In this document: positions 1 through 6,540 of the stretch, piece after piece | Numbering within the stretch: the first letter of the stretch is position 1 | Layout: every line of letters begins with the position of its first letter | Virus record (IMG/VR): IMGVR_UViG_3300020401_000012 | Location: 1-32,505 of that record | From: a virus | Length of the DNA: 32,505 bases | Strand: one strand, 5' to 3' | Position numbers and translations under genes: made by a program | The notes under the pieces: model-generated | Databases searched by the model: none | What the model was told of the DNA's origin: nothing | Seen by the model: only the letters and a program-made list of their open reading frames with translations

Positions 1-77
1 TGAACATCATCTCCTTTTTGAATGAGCATGCAGGCAGTACCCACCGCTAAATCTAAAAGAAACTCACCTATTGCTAA
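1..77. repeat. Terminal direct repeat, copy 1 (circular assembly overlap)
   Basis: These 77 bases are identical to the last 77 bases of the window. The open reading frame of the portal gene is continuous across the joined ends, which shows that the contig closes on itself. A 77-base overlap is a common assembler k-mer size, so it is more likely an assembly artefact of a circular or permuted genome than a biological terminal repeat. Confidence 0.95.
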
Positions 78-443
78 ATCAAAACCAGACTGGCGCATTA
101 CACTAAACATTTTAGTAGTGTAATTATCTAATATTTGTTGTGCCTCTATTCTTCGTTCTGGTGGTACATCTGGACCAGGCCTCAGCCTACACCATTGCTG
201 TTGAGGAGGAAACAAAGCTGATTGTATTCTGTTAGCGAACCTTGATGTTGAGTGGATAGCTGTACTATCAAACACTCTCTTCATCTTGTTCTGGCCTGGT
301 GTATTTTGCTCATAATACCCATCATAAAGATTGCGCATTGGTAAGCAAAACTCATATGCCTCTTCGTATATAGAGCGCCACATTTCCTTCCTTGTTTCAC
401 AAGTCTTATAGCGCTTTTTTAATTCTTTAACTTCTAATGCCAT
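1..443 (-). CDS. Portal (head-to-tail connector), N-terminal part; continues at the other end of the window
   Basis: This is the first part of the dodecameric portal through which DNA is packaged and ejected. Translation from ATG at 443 gives MALEVKELKKRYKTCETRKE, followed by a segment with WRSIYEEAYEFCLPMRN and later DSTAIHSTSRFANRIQSALF, which is typical of the T7-type head-to-tail connector family. The frame is open to base 1 and joins exactly to the frame running from 32428 down to 31198, giving a full protein of 557 residues, the usual size for this family. The ribosome binding site is weak; the start follows the stop of the upstream gene at once, so coupling is likely. The family assignment is by recognition, not by alignment. 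Confidence 0.9.
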   Translation of the reverse strand, partial: MALEVKELKKRYKTCETRKEMWRSIYEEAYEFCLPMRNLYDGYYEQNTPGQNKMKRVFDSTAIHSTSRFANRIQSALFPPQQQWCRLRPGPDVPPERRIEAQQILDNYTTKMFSVMRQSGFDLAIGEFLLDLAVGTACMLIQKGDDV

Positions 444-444
444 A

Positions 445-717
445 TTATGCCGCTTTATGCTTAGCTACAAAAGCCTTGGCCTCAGCAACGCTGTTGAAAC
501 CCCATGCTTTTAGTGCTAGTGCTTTTCTAGTTGGATTGCCTTTTTCGTCCTTCATAGGACCTTCTACACCAGCCATACGAGCAGCAAAACTAATGCGCCT
601 AGGGCTAGTACCAGACGAAAGCGGTTTTTTGAGATTGGCACCTTCAGTCTTTTTAAAATGGTCTCTTCCAGCTTGATTAAGGCCCCCTTCAGGGTTTTGA
701 AATTTTTTAGCGACCAT
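445..717 (-). CDS. Small basic protein resembling the DUF6321 family
   Basis: This 90-residue protein begins MVAKKFQNPEGGLNQAGRDH and carries the pattern GGLN-x-GR-x-HF-K-x-EGANLK followed by SFAARMAGVEGPMKDEKGNPTRKALAL. This pattern recurs in many phage and environmental-virus proteins usually labelled DUF6321; the function is unknown. It is basic, consistent with nucleic-acid binding, but that is inference. It sits directly upstream of the portal (stop at 445, portal start at 443) in the packaging cluster. Confidence 0.75.
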   Translation of the reverse strand: MVAKKFQNPEGGLNQAGRDHFKKTEGANLKKPLSSGTSPRRISFAARMAGVEGPMKDEKGNPTRKALALKAWGFNSVAEAKAFVAKHKAA

Positions 718-726
718 ATCTTAGTC

Positions 727-846
727 CTATGCCATAGCTGGTTTTTTCTTACCATATTTCTTAGCCATTGCTTTCTTTAGGTTTGTTTTGGACTTCTTGT
801 TTTTGTCCTTGTCTTTTTTGTTCGCCATTCCGTAATGAGTTGGCAT
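727..846 (-). CDS. Very lysine-rich 39-residue peptide
   Basis: ATG at 846 is preceded by a strong ribosome binding site (GGAAGGGGGGAATA). The product begins MPTHYGMANKKDKDKNKKSK and ends KKYGKKKPAMA, with about 40% lysine. It resembles small lysine-rich proteins found near terminase and portal genes in marine podoviruses. No function is known; a DNA-binding or condensing role in packaging is possible. It shares 86 bases with another short frame at 761-910. Because of its good ribosome binding site I favour this one. Confidence 0.6.
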   Translation of the reverse strand: MPTHYGMANKKDKDKNKKSKTNLKKAMAKKYGKKKPAMA

Positions 847-910
847 TATTCCCCCCTTCCGTAGTAGGTCTTTTGTGTTTTGGGTTTCTGATGTAAGTTC
901 GCCTAGGCAT
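761..910 (-). CDS. Possible overlapping 49-residue basic peptide
   Basis: ATG at 910 starts one base after the stop codon of the upstream gene (912-914), an arrangement common in this genome. The product begins MPRRTYIRNPKHKRPTTEGG and becomes Q/K/N-rich where it overlaps the 39-residue gene at 727-846 in another frame. It is polar and basic with no recognisable domain. It may be a real short gene, or only the spacing frame in front of the lysine-rich gene. Confidence 0.35.
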   Translation of the reverse strand: MPRRTYIRNPKHKRPTTEGGNNANSLRNGEQKRQGQKQEVQNKPKESNG

Positions 911-911
911 G

Positions 912-1160
912 TTAGCCCCTAGGGTTTCTTACATCATTATTCCCAAGTTTTGTATTAGACGCCACATTAGTTCCACCAGCTGTTGGTGATACCCTAACTT
1001 GTGTCATCAGCTGCCTTCCAGCGCCACTTCTGGCTAACCTTCTTGACCTTATCTTCCTTCTCTCCCTTCTCTCATCTTCCTCAAGCTGTTGACTTCTTCT
1101 GTCAACTTCTGGAGTTGGTGGAGGTGGTGGGGGAGAGGGACTGCTAAATAATCCGCCCAT
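912..1160 (-). CDS. Proline-rich small protein of the packaging cluster
   Basis: This 82-residue protein starts MGGLFSSPSPPPPPPTPEVD, followed by a charged helical segment (LEEDERRERRKIRSRRLARSGAGRQLM) and a G/N-rich tail. The layout of short hydrophobic start, polyproline and charged arginine-rich helix is common in uncharacterised proteins next to terminase and portal genes of marine podoviruses. It lies between the GNAT-fold gene and the small basic proteins, with only one base between it and the upstream stop at 1162. The function is unknown. Confidence 0.7.
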   Translation of the reverse strand: MGGLFSSPSPPPPPPTPEVDRRSQQLEEDERRERRKIRSRRLARSGAGRQLMTQVRVSPTAGGTNVASNTKLGNNDVRNPRG

Positions 1161-1161
1161 A

Positions 1162-1653
1162 TTAAAATATCCTTGCCATCATATAATAGTCATCTCCTTG
1201 AGGTCCCCAATGTTTAGCGGTTCCCTCTATTGTAAAGTAGCATACCTTGGCCCAGCGCACAGCCAGAACATTCTCAGTACATACCATAATTTGTAACCTC
1301 TTTATTCGTAGTTTGTTCGCAGCATGCTCAAAAAATAGTTTACTTCCTCTGTGAAATCTAATTGTTCTCCTGGAGATATGCTTACTTGGAATTAGCCAGG
1401 CCTCATACACTCCGTCCCATAACTGCCATATTCCAAACATTGCATATATGGTATCGCCTTCCATAGCTGTAAAAGCTAGGCCCTTATCTATAAGCTGCTC
1501 AAACTGCCTCATTCTTGAGCCATAGAGGGCCATATTACGCTGGTCAAAACTATTTAGGTCAATCATATCAAAATGAGCAGGGTGCCATTTTACGACCCTC
1601 TGAAGGGGATATAGCAAGCGCATTACTTGATTGAGTTCATTAGGAGAAAACAT
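1162..1653 (-). CDS. GNAT-fold acetyltransferase-like phage protein
   Basis: The product has 163 residues from ATG at 1653; a longer reading from 1698 would add a tail fully inside the terminase gene, so I chose 1653, which overlaps the terminase end by 14 bases. The C-terminal half reads like a GNAT domain: strand segment TAMEGDTIYAMFGIWQLWDG, a basic helix after SRRTIRFHRGSKLFF, then ENVLAVRWAKVCYFTIEGT and the end motif GPQGDDYYMMARI. Similar proteins sit beside terminases and in virions of T7-like phages (T7 gp13 region). The substrate is unknown. Confidence 0.65.
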   Translation of the reverse strand: MFSPNELNQVMRLLYPLQRVVKWHPAHFDMIDLNSFDQRNMALYGSRMRQFEQLIDKGLAFTAMEGDTIYAMFGIWQLWDGVYEAWLIPSKHISRRTIRFHRGSKLFFEHAANKLRIKRLQIMVCTENVLAVRWAKVCYFTIEGTAKHWGPQGDDYYMMARIF

Positions 1654-3172
1654 CAAAGTCCAATACCTTTGCTTTTGGCTGTTGCATTTTTGCAACATTG
1701 TGTTTCCTTGTTACCATATCCTTATGTTCTCCACCGCCTAGCAAGCAATAACCAGCAGCGTCCCCAATATGAGAATGTTCATTTTTATTTGGTGTACTTC
1801 TGTATCTCTCTTGTCCAGCACCCATAGATATCCGTTTAAAATGATATCCGCCTGCTAGTGCCTTCCTTAATCTTTCGCATTTTTTATTTATAAGGAACCC
1901 TGGCTTGCCATGTATAAGTCTCTGCATTGGTATAGCCATAGCCTCACGCCTCACCTTAAAATCGTTTGTTGCTGTTGGCCTGGCTACTATGTCCATTGTT
2001 CGCATATGGTCAAATGCAGTTGTTTCGTATATCTGGTCCCTTTGCTGTCCAGCTGGGTCTCCCCATACATAGAACTGATACTTAGGAAAATATATTCCCA
2101 TCTCTTCTTTGAGCATGGTTACAAATCTATTCAGACCCATATCAAATGTTACCAGTTCATGTAAGACATGCCAGGCGCCATTCTTCATACGCTGAGCAAA
2201 TACAGCAGCTGGTGTAAGTCCAAAGTCCAAACCAACTTGAACTGGTACGCCTGGCTCTGGTTCTAAATCAGCTGCCATAGTAGTATCATCATATTCTGGC
2301 CAGATAGGCATACCTTCTTGAACATAGGTGTATTTGCCTTGCGCATAGCATTTTATCCAGTCAAGGTTCTTGCCACCTAGCAGTTGTTCATAATAGCCAG
2401 TAGGAAGGTTTGGCAAATTTTCTGCTTTTGGGTTTGTACGCCACCACTTGCCAGCAGCTTGTAAAAATCCGTTTGCCTCTGGCATGTCCTCTGGAATGTC
2501 CTTTAAATCCATTTCAAGCACCCCTGGAGGCTGTTTAAAGAACTCCCAAGCGTATTTGCCTTTGGGTCTGTCTTTTCCTTCTGCAAGATGAAAATACCAA
2601 TGGTCTGTATCACAAGGGTTGCTGTCCAGGATTACACCATGCCAGGTGGGTCCTCCGTCTGCCTTGCTTGGATATCTGCCTACCCTATGAGTTAAACCAT
2701 CAATAACTGCCTTTGGCAGTTCTCTACATTCGTTAACCCAGGCACCAGTAAGTTCCAGCGATAAAAGTTTCCTTACATCTTTAGGGTCATCAAGCGCTAA
2801 GAAAATAACTTCGCAGTTTATTCCAGCAGCATCTCCCTTGCTTGGTAGTTTGATATGGTGAGTGATAGGCGGTGCATATTTTACATTACCCCAGATATGC
2901 TCTGGCATAAGTTCAAGCCATGTCTTGAGCGTAGTGGTTCTCAACATTGGGTGGGTATTACGGACTATCGCAAACCTGGTATGTTTGATACCATCTCTGG
3001 GAGAGGGCTTTTGCTGTATCGCTCTGCGCCATAGTTCAGCGCAACAAGCGTAGGACTTGCCACTCCCTACTGGTCCCATAAGTCCTCTCACAAAACCTTT
3101 TGACTGCATGAAGTCCGCAACAATGGGACTACGGCTAAAATCAAGTTTTGTTACTGCTGGTTTTTCCTTCAA
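1640..3172 (-). CDS. terL: Terminase large subunit (packaging ATPase/nuclease)
   Basis: This is the motor that pumps DNA into the capsid through the portal and cuts it. The 510-residue protein has Walker A GPVGSGKS at residues 33-40, a Walker B-like segment LTGAWVNECRE at 141-151 with catalytic E148, and an RNase H-like nuclease domain with acidic residues in VGLDFG (D316), GDPAG (D372) and HSHIGDAAGY (D471). All expected motors and nuclease residues are present. The start is TTG at 3172 with a strong ribosome binding site (AAGGAG) 7 bases upstream; the first in-frame ATG (M22) lies only 11 residues before Walker A, so TTG is preferred. It overlaps its upstream neighbour by 32 bases. Confidence 0.96.
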   Translation of the reverse strand: MKEKPAVTKLDFSRSPIVADFMQSKGFVRGLMGPVGSGKSYACCAELWRRAIQQKPSPRDGIKHTRFAIVRNTHPMLRTTTLKTWLELMPEHIWGNVKYAPPITHHIKLPSKGDAAGINCEVIFLALDDPKDVRKLLSLELTGAWVNECRELPKAVIDGLTHRVGRYPSKADGGPTWHGVILDSNPCDTDHWYFHLAEGKDRPKGKYAWEFFKQPPGVLEMDLKDIPEDMPEANGFLQAAGKWWRTNPKAENLPNLPTGYYEQLLGGKNLDWIKCYAQGKYTYVQEGMPIWPEYDDTTMAADLEPEPGVPVQVGLDFGLTPAAVFAQRMKNGAWHVLHELVTFDMGLNRFVTMLKEEMGIYFPKYQFYVWGDPAGQQRDQIYETTAFDHMRTMDIVARPTATNDFKVRREAMAIPMQRLIHGKPGFLINKKCERLRKALAGGYHFKRISMGAGQERYRSTPNKNEHSHIGDAAGYCLLGGGEHKDMVTRKHNVAKMQQPKAKVLDFDVFS

Positions 3173-3317
3173 TGTCTAACTCCTTTTTTAAAACTTCGTA
3201 TATGTACCTCTCTGATACCTCCTCTGTTTTTGTATATTCTGCACAGAGGTTAAAAATTTTTTTTGCCAGCCAATGTATGTTATGCTTAGTAACTCTTATA
3301 GACCAGACTGGTTCCAT
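3141..3317 (-). CDS. Hypothetical 58-residue protein upstream of terminase
   Basis: ATG at 3317 overlaps the stop of the preceding gene (TGATG). The product starts MEPVWSIRVTKHNIHWLAKK and continues as a mostly helical, charged protein (EEVSERYIYEVLKKELDIEG). I do not recognise a family. The ribosome binding site of terL lies inside its end, so its translation may control terL expression. It is supported by the tight chaining of three short frames between the two terminase genes. Confidence 0.5.
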   Translation of the reverse strand: MEPVWSIRVTKHNIHWLAKKIFNLCAEYTKTEEVSERYIYEVLKKELDIEGKTSSNKT

Positions 3318-3451
3318 CACACCCCAAAAAAATGGGCTGGATATCTAAGATACTCCAGCACCTCTACAATCAATAATCCAGCTAACAATATCACAATAGC
3401 AGTATGGTAAGCTGTCCACAATATTTCATATTTTTTATCGTTCTTTTTCAT
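3317..3451 (-). CDS. Hypothetical 44-residue single-span membrane protein
   Basis: The product is MKKNDKKYEILWTAYHTAIV followed by a hydrophobic run ILLAGLLIVEVLEYL and a short tail RYPAHFFGV. A basic N-terminus and one membrane span of about 20 residues can be seen. Its end overlaps the next start (TGATG) and its start lies inside the end of the gene at 3435-3608. The function is unknown. It is not near the lysis cluster, so a membrane role during infection is only a guess. Confidence 0.5.
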   Translation of the reverse strand: MKKNDKKYEILWTAYHTAIVILLAGLLIVEVLEYLRYPAHFFGV

Positions 3452-3608
3452 TCACATACCTTTCAAGTTCTTTACAAAGAGCAGCTGCTCTCTGCTGTAT
3501 ATTCATATCAGTAGCAACGCCATCAACCTTATTTTCCATTTTCTGAAAAATAGGCAGCAAATCTACCTGGTGTTTTAAGTCATACGCTAAGATTAATATT
3601 TCTTTCAT
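3435..3608 (-). CDS. Hypothetical 57-residue helical protein
   Basis: ATG at 3608 overlaps the stop of the small terminase subunit (ATGA overlap), which supports real coupled translation. The sequence begins MKEILILAYDLKHQVDLLPI and looks like one or two amphipathic helices (FQKMENKVDGVATDMNIQQR, AAALCKELERYVNEKE) with coiled-coil character. No family is recognised. The position between terS and terL could mean a packaging accessory. Confidence 0.5.
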   Translation of the reverse strand: MKEILILAYDLKHQVDLLPIFQKMENKVDGVATDMNIQQRAAALCKELERYVNEKER

Positions 3609-4015
3609 TTGGTATCTTTCTTATCATCTGGCATAACCATTTGGATATCTACGACAGCTGGCTTATCAGCATCTTTTTCTGTATCCAGAAGTCCAGCAGA
3701 CTTTGCCAGCAGCTGCATGATACGGACCTTATCTACCATTTCTATTTCAATGATATCTTCTCCGTCCTGGCGTGGCGTAATTTTAATTTTTTTTATGGCA
3801 GCCAAAGCATGCTCTGGAATATCCTTAACATCTTTGAGGGAAAGCTGTTGACCTTCCCAATCAAAGATATCAGTTATCCTAGCCTTGGCCAGGCCCAGCA
3901 TTTCACTTGCCAGGCCATCTCTGTTATCATAAATAATTTGAGAACCTCTGAGGCGTTTGCGGACTTCGCCCACGCCTCCAAATCTCCCAACTGGTGGAAC
4001 TACCCTTTTACCCAT
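3605..4015 (-). CDS. terS: Terminase small subunit
   Basis: The 136-residue protein begins MGKRVVPPVGRFGGVGEVRK. ATG at 4015 is preceded by GGGAG at good distance, so I prefer it to the TTG one codon upstream. The middle part (GLASEMLGLAKARITDIFDW ... IPEHALAAIKKIKIT) and acidic end (IEMVDKVRIMQLLAKSAGLL) match the general plan of small terminases that recognise DNA and regulate the large subunit: an N-terminal arm, helical oligomerisation core, and a C-terminal tail that contacts TerL. Position upstream of terL supports the call. The DNA-recognition motif is not obvious. Confidence 0.75.
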   Translation of the reverse strand: MGKRVVPPVGRFGGVGEVRKRLRGSQIIYDNRDGLASEMLGLAKARITDIFDWEGQQLSLKDVKDIPEHALAAIKKIKITPRQDGEDIIEIEMVDKVRIMQLLAKSAGLLDTEKDADKPAVVDIQMVMPDDKKDTK

Positions 4016-4271
4016 CAAACAATCTCCCTTGATTAGGGTCCTCTGTTAAAGGCTTGAAGGTAATATCCACTAGCTGATAGGTGCCGCCAAACTTTGACTG
4101 CAATGGCATACCACTTGGCTTGAGGGTTGATAATTTTTCTACATCTAAAAACATTTTGTCTTTACCATGAGATATCATCAAACCGCCACGCCTTATAGCA
4201 TTTTTTAATTCGTAATCCCTTATGGATACAAATTTGCCTAGCCATAGTTTTTTAACTTTTTTATTTAACAT
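4008..4271 (-). CDS. Hypothetical 87-residue protein before terS
   Basis: It begins MLNKKVKKLWLGKFVSIRDY and has an alternation of basic and hydrophobic residues (KNAIRRGGLMISHGKDKMFL) followed by a beta-like end (GGTYQLVDITFKPL). It is coupled to its upstream gene by TAATG and overlaps terS by 8 bases. No family is recognised. The small basic beta-rich character would fit a nucleic-acid-binding protein, but there is no specific evidence. Confidence 0.6.
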   Translation of the reverse strand: MLNKKVKKLWLGKFVSIRDYELKNAIRRGGLMISHGKDKMFLDVEKLSTLKPSGMPLQSKFGGTYQLVDITFKPLTEDPNQGRLFDG

Positions 4272-4531
4272 TACCTATCTCCCCAGGGCGGAGTTACAAC
4301 ATTGTCCGTAGCATTACCATAAGACTTGTTCTCTTTTGGCTTTTGCTCAAACAATCGTATCCAAACCTCCCCTTTGTTGTCTGGAAGAGGTAACGCCTCC
4401 AGCTTTATGCCAGTAATCCTTCCCTCCTTCTCAAACGCTATGCCTAAATTTTGCCACCTGGTTATAGGCTTACCAGTTTGTTCGTCCAGCTTGTCAGTTT
4501 CCTTTGGCTGAACTACATCAAATATTTTCAT
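4271..4531 (-). CDS. Small beta-rich phage protein, possibly DNA-associated
   Basis: ATG at 4531 has a near-perfect ribosome binding site (AGGAGG, 5 bases upstream), which decides against the longer reading from 4690. The 86-residue product MKIFDVVQPKETDKLDEQTG ... ITRWQNLGIAFEKEGRITGI ... PDNKGEVWIRLFEQ resembles a small family seen in replication and packaging regions of many phages and plasmids, with a conserved W-x-N-(L/V)-G-(V/I)-AF pattern and a KGE-(V/I)-W end. Function is not established. A single-strand DNA binding or host-modulating role is only speculation. Confidence 0.6.
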   Translation of the reverse strand: MKIFDVVQPKETDKLDEQTGKPITRWQNLGIAFEKEGRITGIKLEALPLPDNKGEVWIRLFEQKPKENKSYGNATDNVVTPPWGDR

Positions 4532-4719
4532 CTTAACCTCCTTTTCTGTTTGTTTTGATGAAAACTCCAAAATATTTTTGTGAAACCCCCCATACGATAG
4601 GCTATGGGCGGCCCCCCCAAGGTCGCATTTTCTGCTGTAATCGTTGCTGAGCCTAGCGTACAGATTTTTTTTTGTATCGCAGCGTAACAAACTCTGAATG
4701 TTCGTTTGGTGTTTGTCAT
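4528..4719 (-). CDS. Hypothetical 63-residue basic protein
   Basis: The frame is joined by ATGA overlaps to both neighbours: its start overlaps the stop of the replication gene at 4716 and its stop overlaps the next start at 4531. This favours a genuine coding frame in an otherwise empty 184-base gap. It starts MTNTKRTFRVCYAAIQKKIC and ends in a basic tail NKQKRRLR. The DNA contains two runs of 6-7 G in 20-30 bases. No family is recognised. Confidence 0.45.
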   Translation of the reverse strand: MTNTKRTFRVCYAAIQKKICTLGSATITAENATLGGPPIAYRMGGFTKIFWSFHQNKQKRRLR

Positions 4720-5642
4720 TTTAACTTCATTCTGTTTGCTAAATGTTTAACGATATCCATGCTGGACGCTTGACCCTGGGCCATTCCCTGGGATTGTTTA
4801 CGCTTTAGAAAGTATTGCAGGCTGTATGGCGGTTGCTGGTTCTTATTTCTTTTCCATTTAATAACGCCAGCTGCATCAGTCTTGAATGTCTCAGCTGTAT
4901 AACCCAGGCTAAGTAAATCCCTGGCCAATTCAATCTGTCTCATGTCATAACTGAATGGCTTGCCATAGTGTTCAAGCAGTATCTGGGAATAGATATTGCA
5001 CAAGTTTCTACAATCATATTCTTTTATATTCCCCTTAGTATTTATATTAGTTAAATTAGTAGAGTTATTCACTAGCTGGGCCTTGTTATCTAGTACAACC
5101 CCTGGCTTGTTATTTGTCTCTTTACCTTCTTTTATACCAGCTGCATCTTGTACAACATGGGCCTTGTTCTTTTGTCCCTTAGGTCCAGTTATCCCCAGGC
5201 TATGCCTTGCTATCTCAGCCTCTAATTCTGGGTCTCTGTCCTGGGCTGGTTGCATTGCTATTGCATCATCAAGCGTTTTTGTAATGTCATATCTGATACG
5301 CCAAAGGGCGCCCTTCTTACCATACTTCCTGCGAATATCAGCGTTGCGCAGTTTCTCAATATATTCCCATTGTAGTAACCGCTGCATATGCTGGCTTACT
5401 GCCTGCTGGCTGCATTGTAAAACCTGGGCTATATATTTCTGGTTAGGGAAAAATATACCAGTCCAGCTGTTAGCATGGGCGCAGCATATACTGAAGGCCC
5501 TTAGTGTCATGGGGAATTGATTAAACCTATTATCACCATACGCCCTGCCAGGTATAATTAAATGTGGCCCTGGCGCCTGGTATTCGCCCTGGTTTTTTGG
5601 TGGGTCCCTTAGTGGGTCTGGCGTTATCTTACTCTTTTTCAA
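4716..5642 (-). CDS. Replication initiator-like protein with winged helix
   Basis: The 308-residue protein has a helix-turn-helix/winged-helix segment at about residues 45-110: TLRAFSICCAHANSWTGIFF, then NQKYIAQVLQCSQQAVSQHM and a wing around LRNADIRRKYGKKGALWRIR. This is the pattern of plasmid and phage replication or partition regulators. A polar linker follows (150-205) and a C-terminal helical domain (LCNIYSQILLEHYGKPFSYD and onward) of the kind found in phage O-like replication proteins. It is encoded just after the DnaA domain IV protein, so together they probably mark and open the origin. The start is TTG at 5642 directly after the upstream TAA; there is no ATG before residue 45. Confidence 0.65.
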   Translation of the reverse strand: MKKSKITPDPLRDPPKNQGEYQAPGPHLIIPGRAYGDNRFNQFPMTLRAFSICCAHANSWTGIFFPNQKYIAQVLQCSQQAVSQHMQRLLQWEYIEKLRNADIRRKYGKKGALWRIRYDITKTLDDAIAMQPAQDRDPELEAEIARHSLGITGPKGQKNKAHVVQDAAGIKEGKETNNKPGVVLDNKAQLVNNSTNLTNINTKGNIKEYDCRNLCNIYSQILLEHYGKPFSYDMRQIELARDLLSLGYTAETFKTDAAGVIKWKRNKNQQPPYSLQYFLKRKQSQGMAQGQASSMDIVKHLANRMKLK

Positions 5643-6080
5643 TTACAGCCCCAGCCTATCCAGGACCGCTTGGAGTGTTCCCTTTAAAAATGGTTGCGCA
5701 ATACATTTACGATTGAAGGCCCTATATCCTGCTATGATTGTTGAATGGTCCCTATTTAATACCCTGCCAATTTGTGGGTATGATAAAATGGTATATTCAA
5801 CAGCTATCTTGTAAACAATTTGCCTGGCTAGTACAGCTGGGACCCTGCGCCTGGGGCTTATTATTTCCCTGGGCTGGACGCCAGTAATATCAGCTGCCGC
5901 AGTAATAATATCTCTGAGCGCAGGGCCTTGGCTGAAATTTCCAGAATGTCCAGCGCTGGATACAGCAGCCTGGTTGCCTTTATCTTTAGTTTGTAAATGT
6001 CTGTTTTGTACCCTTTTATTTCTATTATCTGGGTCTGTTCCTGGTCTGTTATTATCTTGAAGTCTGCTATGTAATGGCAT
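5643..6080 (-). CDS. Stand-alone DnaA domain IV (DNA-binding) protein
   Basis: Residues 54-122 of this 145-residue protein match the C-terminal DNA-binding domain of DnaA: LRDIITAAADITGVQPREII, SPRRRVPAVLARQIVYKIA, then YPQIGRVLNRDHSTIIAGY with the signature RDHSTI at 110-115 that contacts the DnaA box. The AAA+ ATPase is absent. Residues 1-52 are polar and unordered (N, D, R, Q, K) and coincide with 220 bases shared with the DUF1064 gene in another frame. No other start exists between 6080 and the domain. It likely binds DnaA-box-like sites on phage or host DNA and either recruits host replication proteins or competes with host DnaA. Confidence 0.85.
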   Translation of the reverse strand: MPLHSRLQDNNRPGTDPDNRNKRVQNRHLQTKDKGNQAAVSSAGHSGNFSQGPALRDIITAAADITGVQPREIISPRRRVPAVLARQIVYKIAVEYTILSYPQIGRVLNRDHSTIIAGYRAFNRKCIAQPFLKGTLQAVLDRLGL

Positions 6081-6247
6081 AAATGCTTACCCCCTATTGT
6101 TAATTTTATTCTGGGCTGCAATTCAACAGCCCTTATGTTACCAGCTGCAAGGCCTGGCAGAATATGGCACAAATAAAAAGCGCCTTCTGCCCTGCTGCTG
6201 AACCGCTGGCCATTTATAGTTACAGCCCTGGCCTTATACTTTGTCAT
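5861..6247 (-). CDS. DUF1064 family protein, PD-(D/E)XK nuclease fold
   Basis: The 128-residue product starts MTKYKARAVTINGQRFSSRA and matches DUF1064 throughout: RFSSRAEG with E21, ELQPRIKL, HYIADFKI with D62, and IIEIKGYKTDIYKLK with E76-x-K78 followed by K81. These give the metal-binding D...ExK core of restriction-like nucleases. Members occur in phages and are proposed junction-resolving or mismatch-type endonucleases; the exact activity is not established. It overlaps the RHH gene by 14 bases upstream and the DnaA-IV gene by 220 bases downstream. The conserved core continues into the shared region, so the overlap is real for this protein. Confidence 0.8.
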   Translation of the reverse strand: MTKYKARAVTINGQRFSSRAEGAFYLCHILPGLAAGNIRAVELQPRIKLTIGGKHLCHYIADFKIITDQEQTQIIEIKGYKTDIYKLKIKATRLLYPALDILEISAKALRSEILLLRQLILLASSPGK

Positions 6248-6434
6248 TCTTTGCCAGGGCCTGGGCTAGTAATATTTCAACCATACTGGCAAGGCTGCGC
6301 CTCTGCTGGCTGGCTAATTCTTTAACCTGGCTTTTTATTTTTTCGTCTATTTCAGCGTACAGCGGCACCAAATTAGATTTTTTTTTGATTTTTTTTTCAT
6401 GCAAAAAAGCCTGGTTTCTTGCGGTGTTTGGCAA
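6234..6434 (-). CDS. Ribbon-helix-helix (Arc/CopG-like) regulator
   Basis: This 66-residue protein is first in the minus-strand unit. Residues 21-60 show the RHH plan: a short strand NLVPLYAEI, helix A DEKIKSQVKELASQ and helix B SLASMVEILLAQAL. Residues 1-20 are strongly basic. Start is TTG at 6434 with a GGGGG ribosome binding site 7 bases upstream. RHH proteins act as dimers and usually repress their own promoter. Being adjacent to the divergent control region with two CTCTATAA repeats, it is a good candidate for the repressor of that region. Confidence 0.75.
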   Translation of the reverse strand: MPNTARNQAFLHEKKIKKKSNLVPLYAEIDEKIKSQVKELASQQRRSLASMVEILLAQALAKNDKV

Positions 6435-6473
6435 TTTTCAATCCCCCTCTATAAAAAATATTATATTCATATG

Positions 6474-6501
6474 TTGACAATATCATAGCAATATATATAT
6501 T
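6474..6501 (+). promoter_or_regulatory. Sigma70-type promoter for the antirestriction unit
   Basis: A perfect -35 (TTGACA) and a 5/6 match -10 (TATATT) are spaced by 16 bases, 41 bases upstream of the ardC-like start. It is the best consensus promoter noticed in the genome and would be read by host RNA polymerase, so early expression is likely. Confidence 0.7.
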
Positions 6502-6512
6502 TATCTCTATAA

Positions 6513-6540
6513 GAACATTTTGATAACAGAAAGGAAACAG
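6513..6540 (+). promoter_or_regulatory. Candidate operator and leader, copy 1
   Basis: GAAC at 6513, seven bases, TAAC at 6524, then AGAAAGGAAACA. The same arrangement is found at 9016-9042 before the recombinase gene. GAAC-N7-GAAC is the inverted form of the alphaproteobacterial SOS box GTTC-N7-GTTC; this differs at one base. It overlaps the expected transcription start and the ribosome binding site AAGGAAA. Confidence 0.5.

Noticed and set aside
1-77. Terminal repeat as a biological packaging terminus
   Set aside because: The repeat has an assembler k-mer length and lies inside the portal coding frame, so it is more likely an assembly overlap.
445-717. Plus-strand and other frames overlapping the DUF6321-like gene
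   Set aside because: The minus-strand product matches a known phage family and fits the operon; overlapping frames have no ribosome site.
4996-5520. Long plus-strand frame opposite the replication gene (174 codons)
   Set aside because: It is the antisense shadow of a recognisable winged-helix protein; the translation is Cys/Ser/Leu-rich without domain features.
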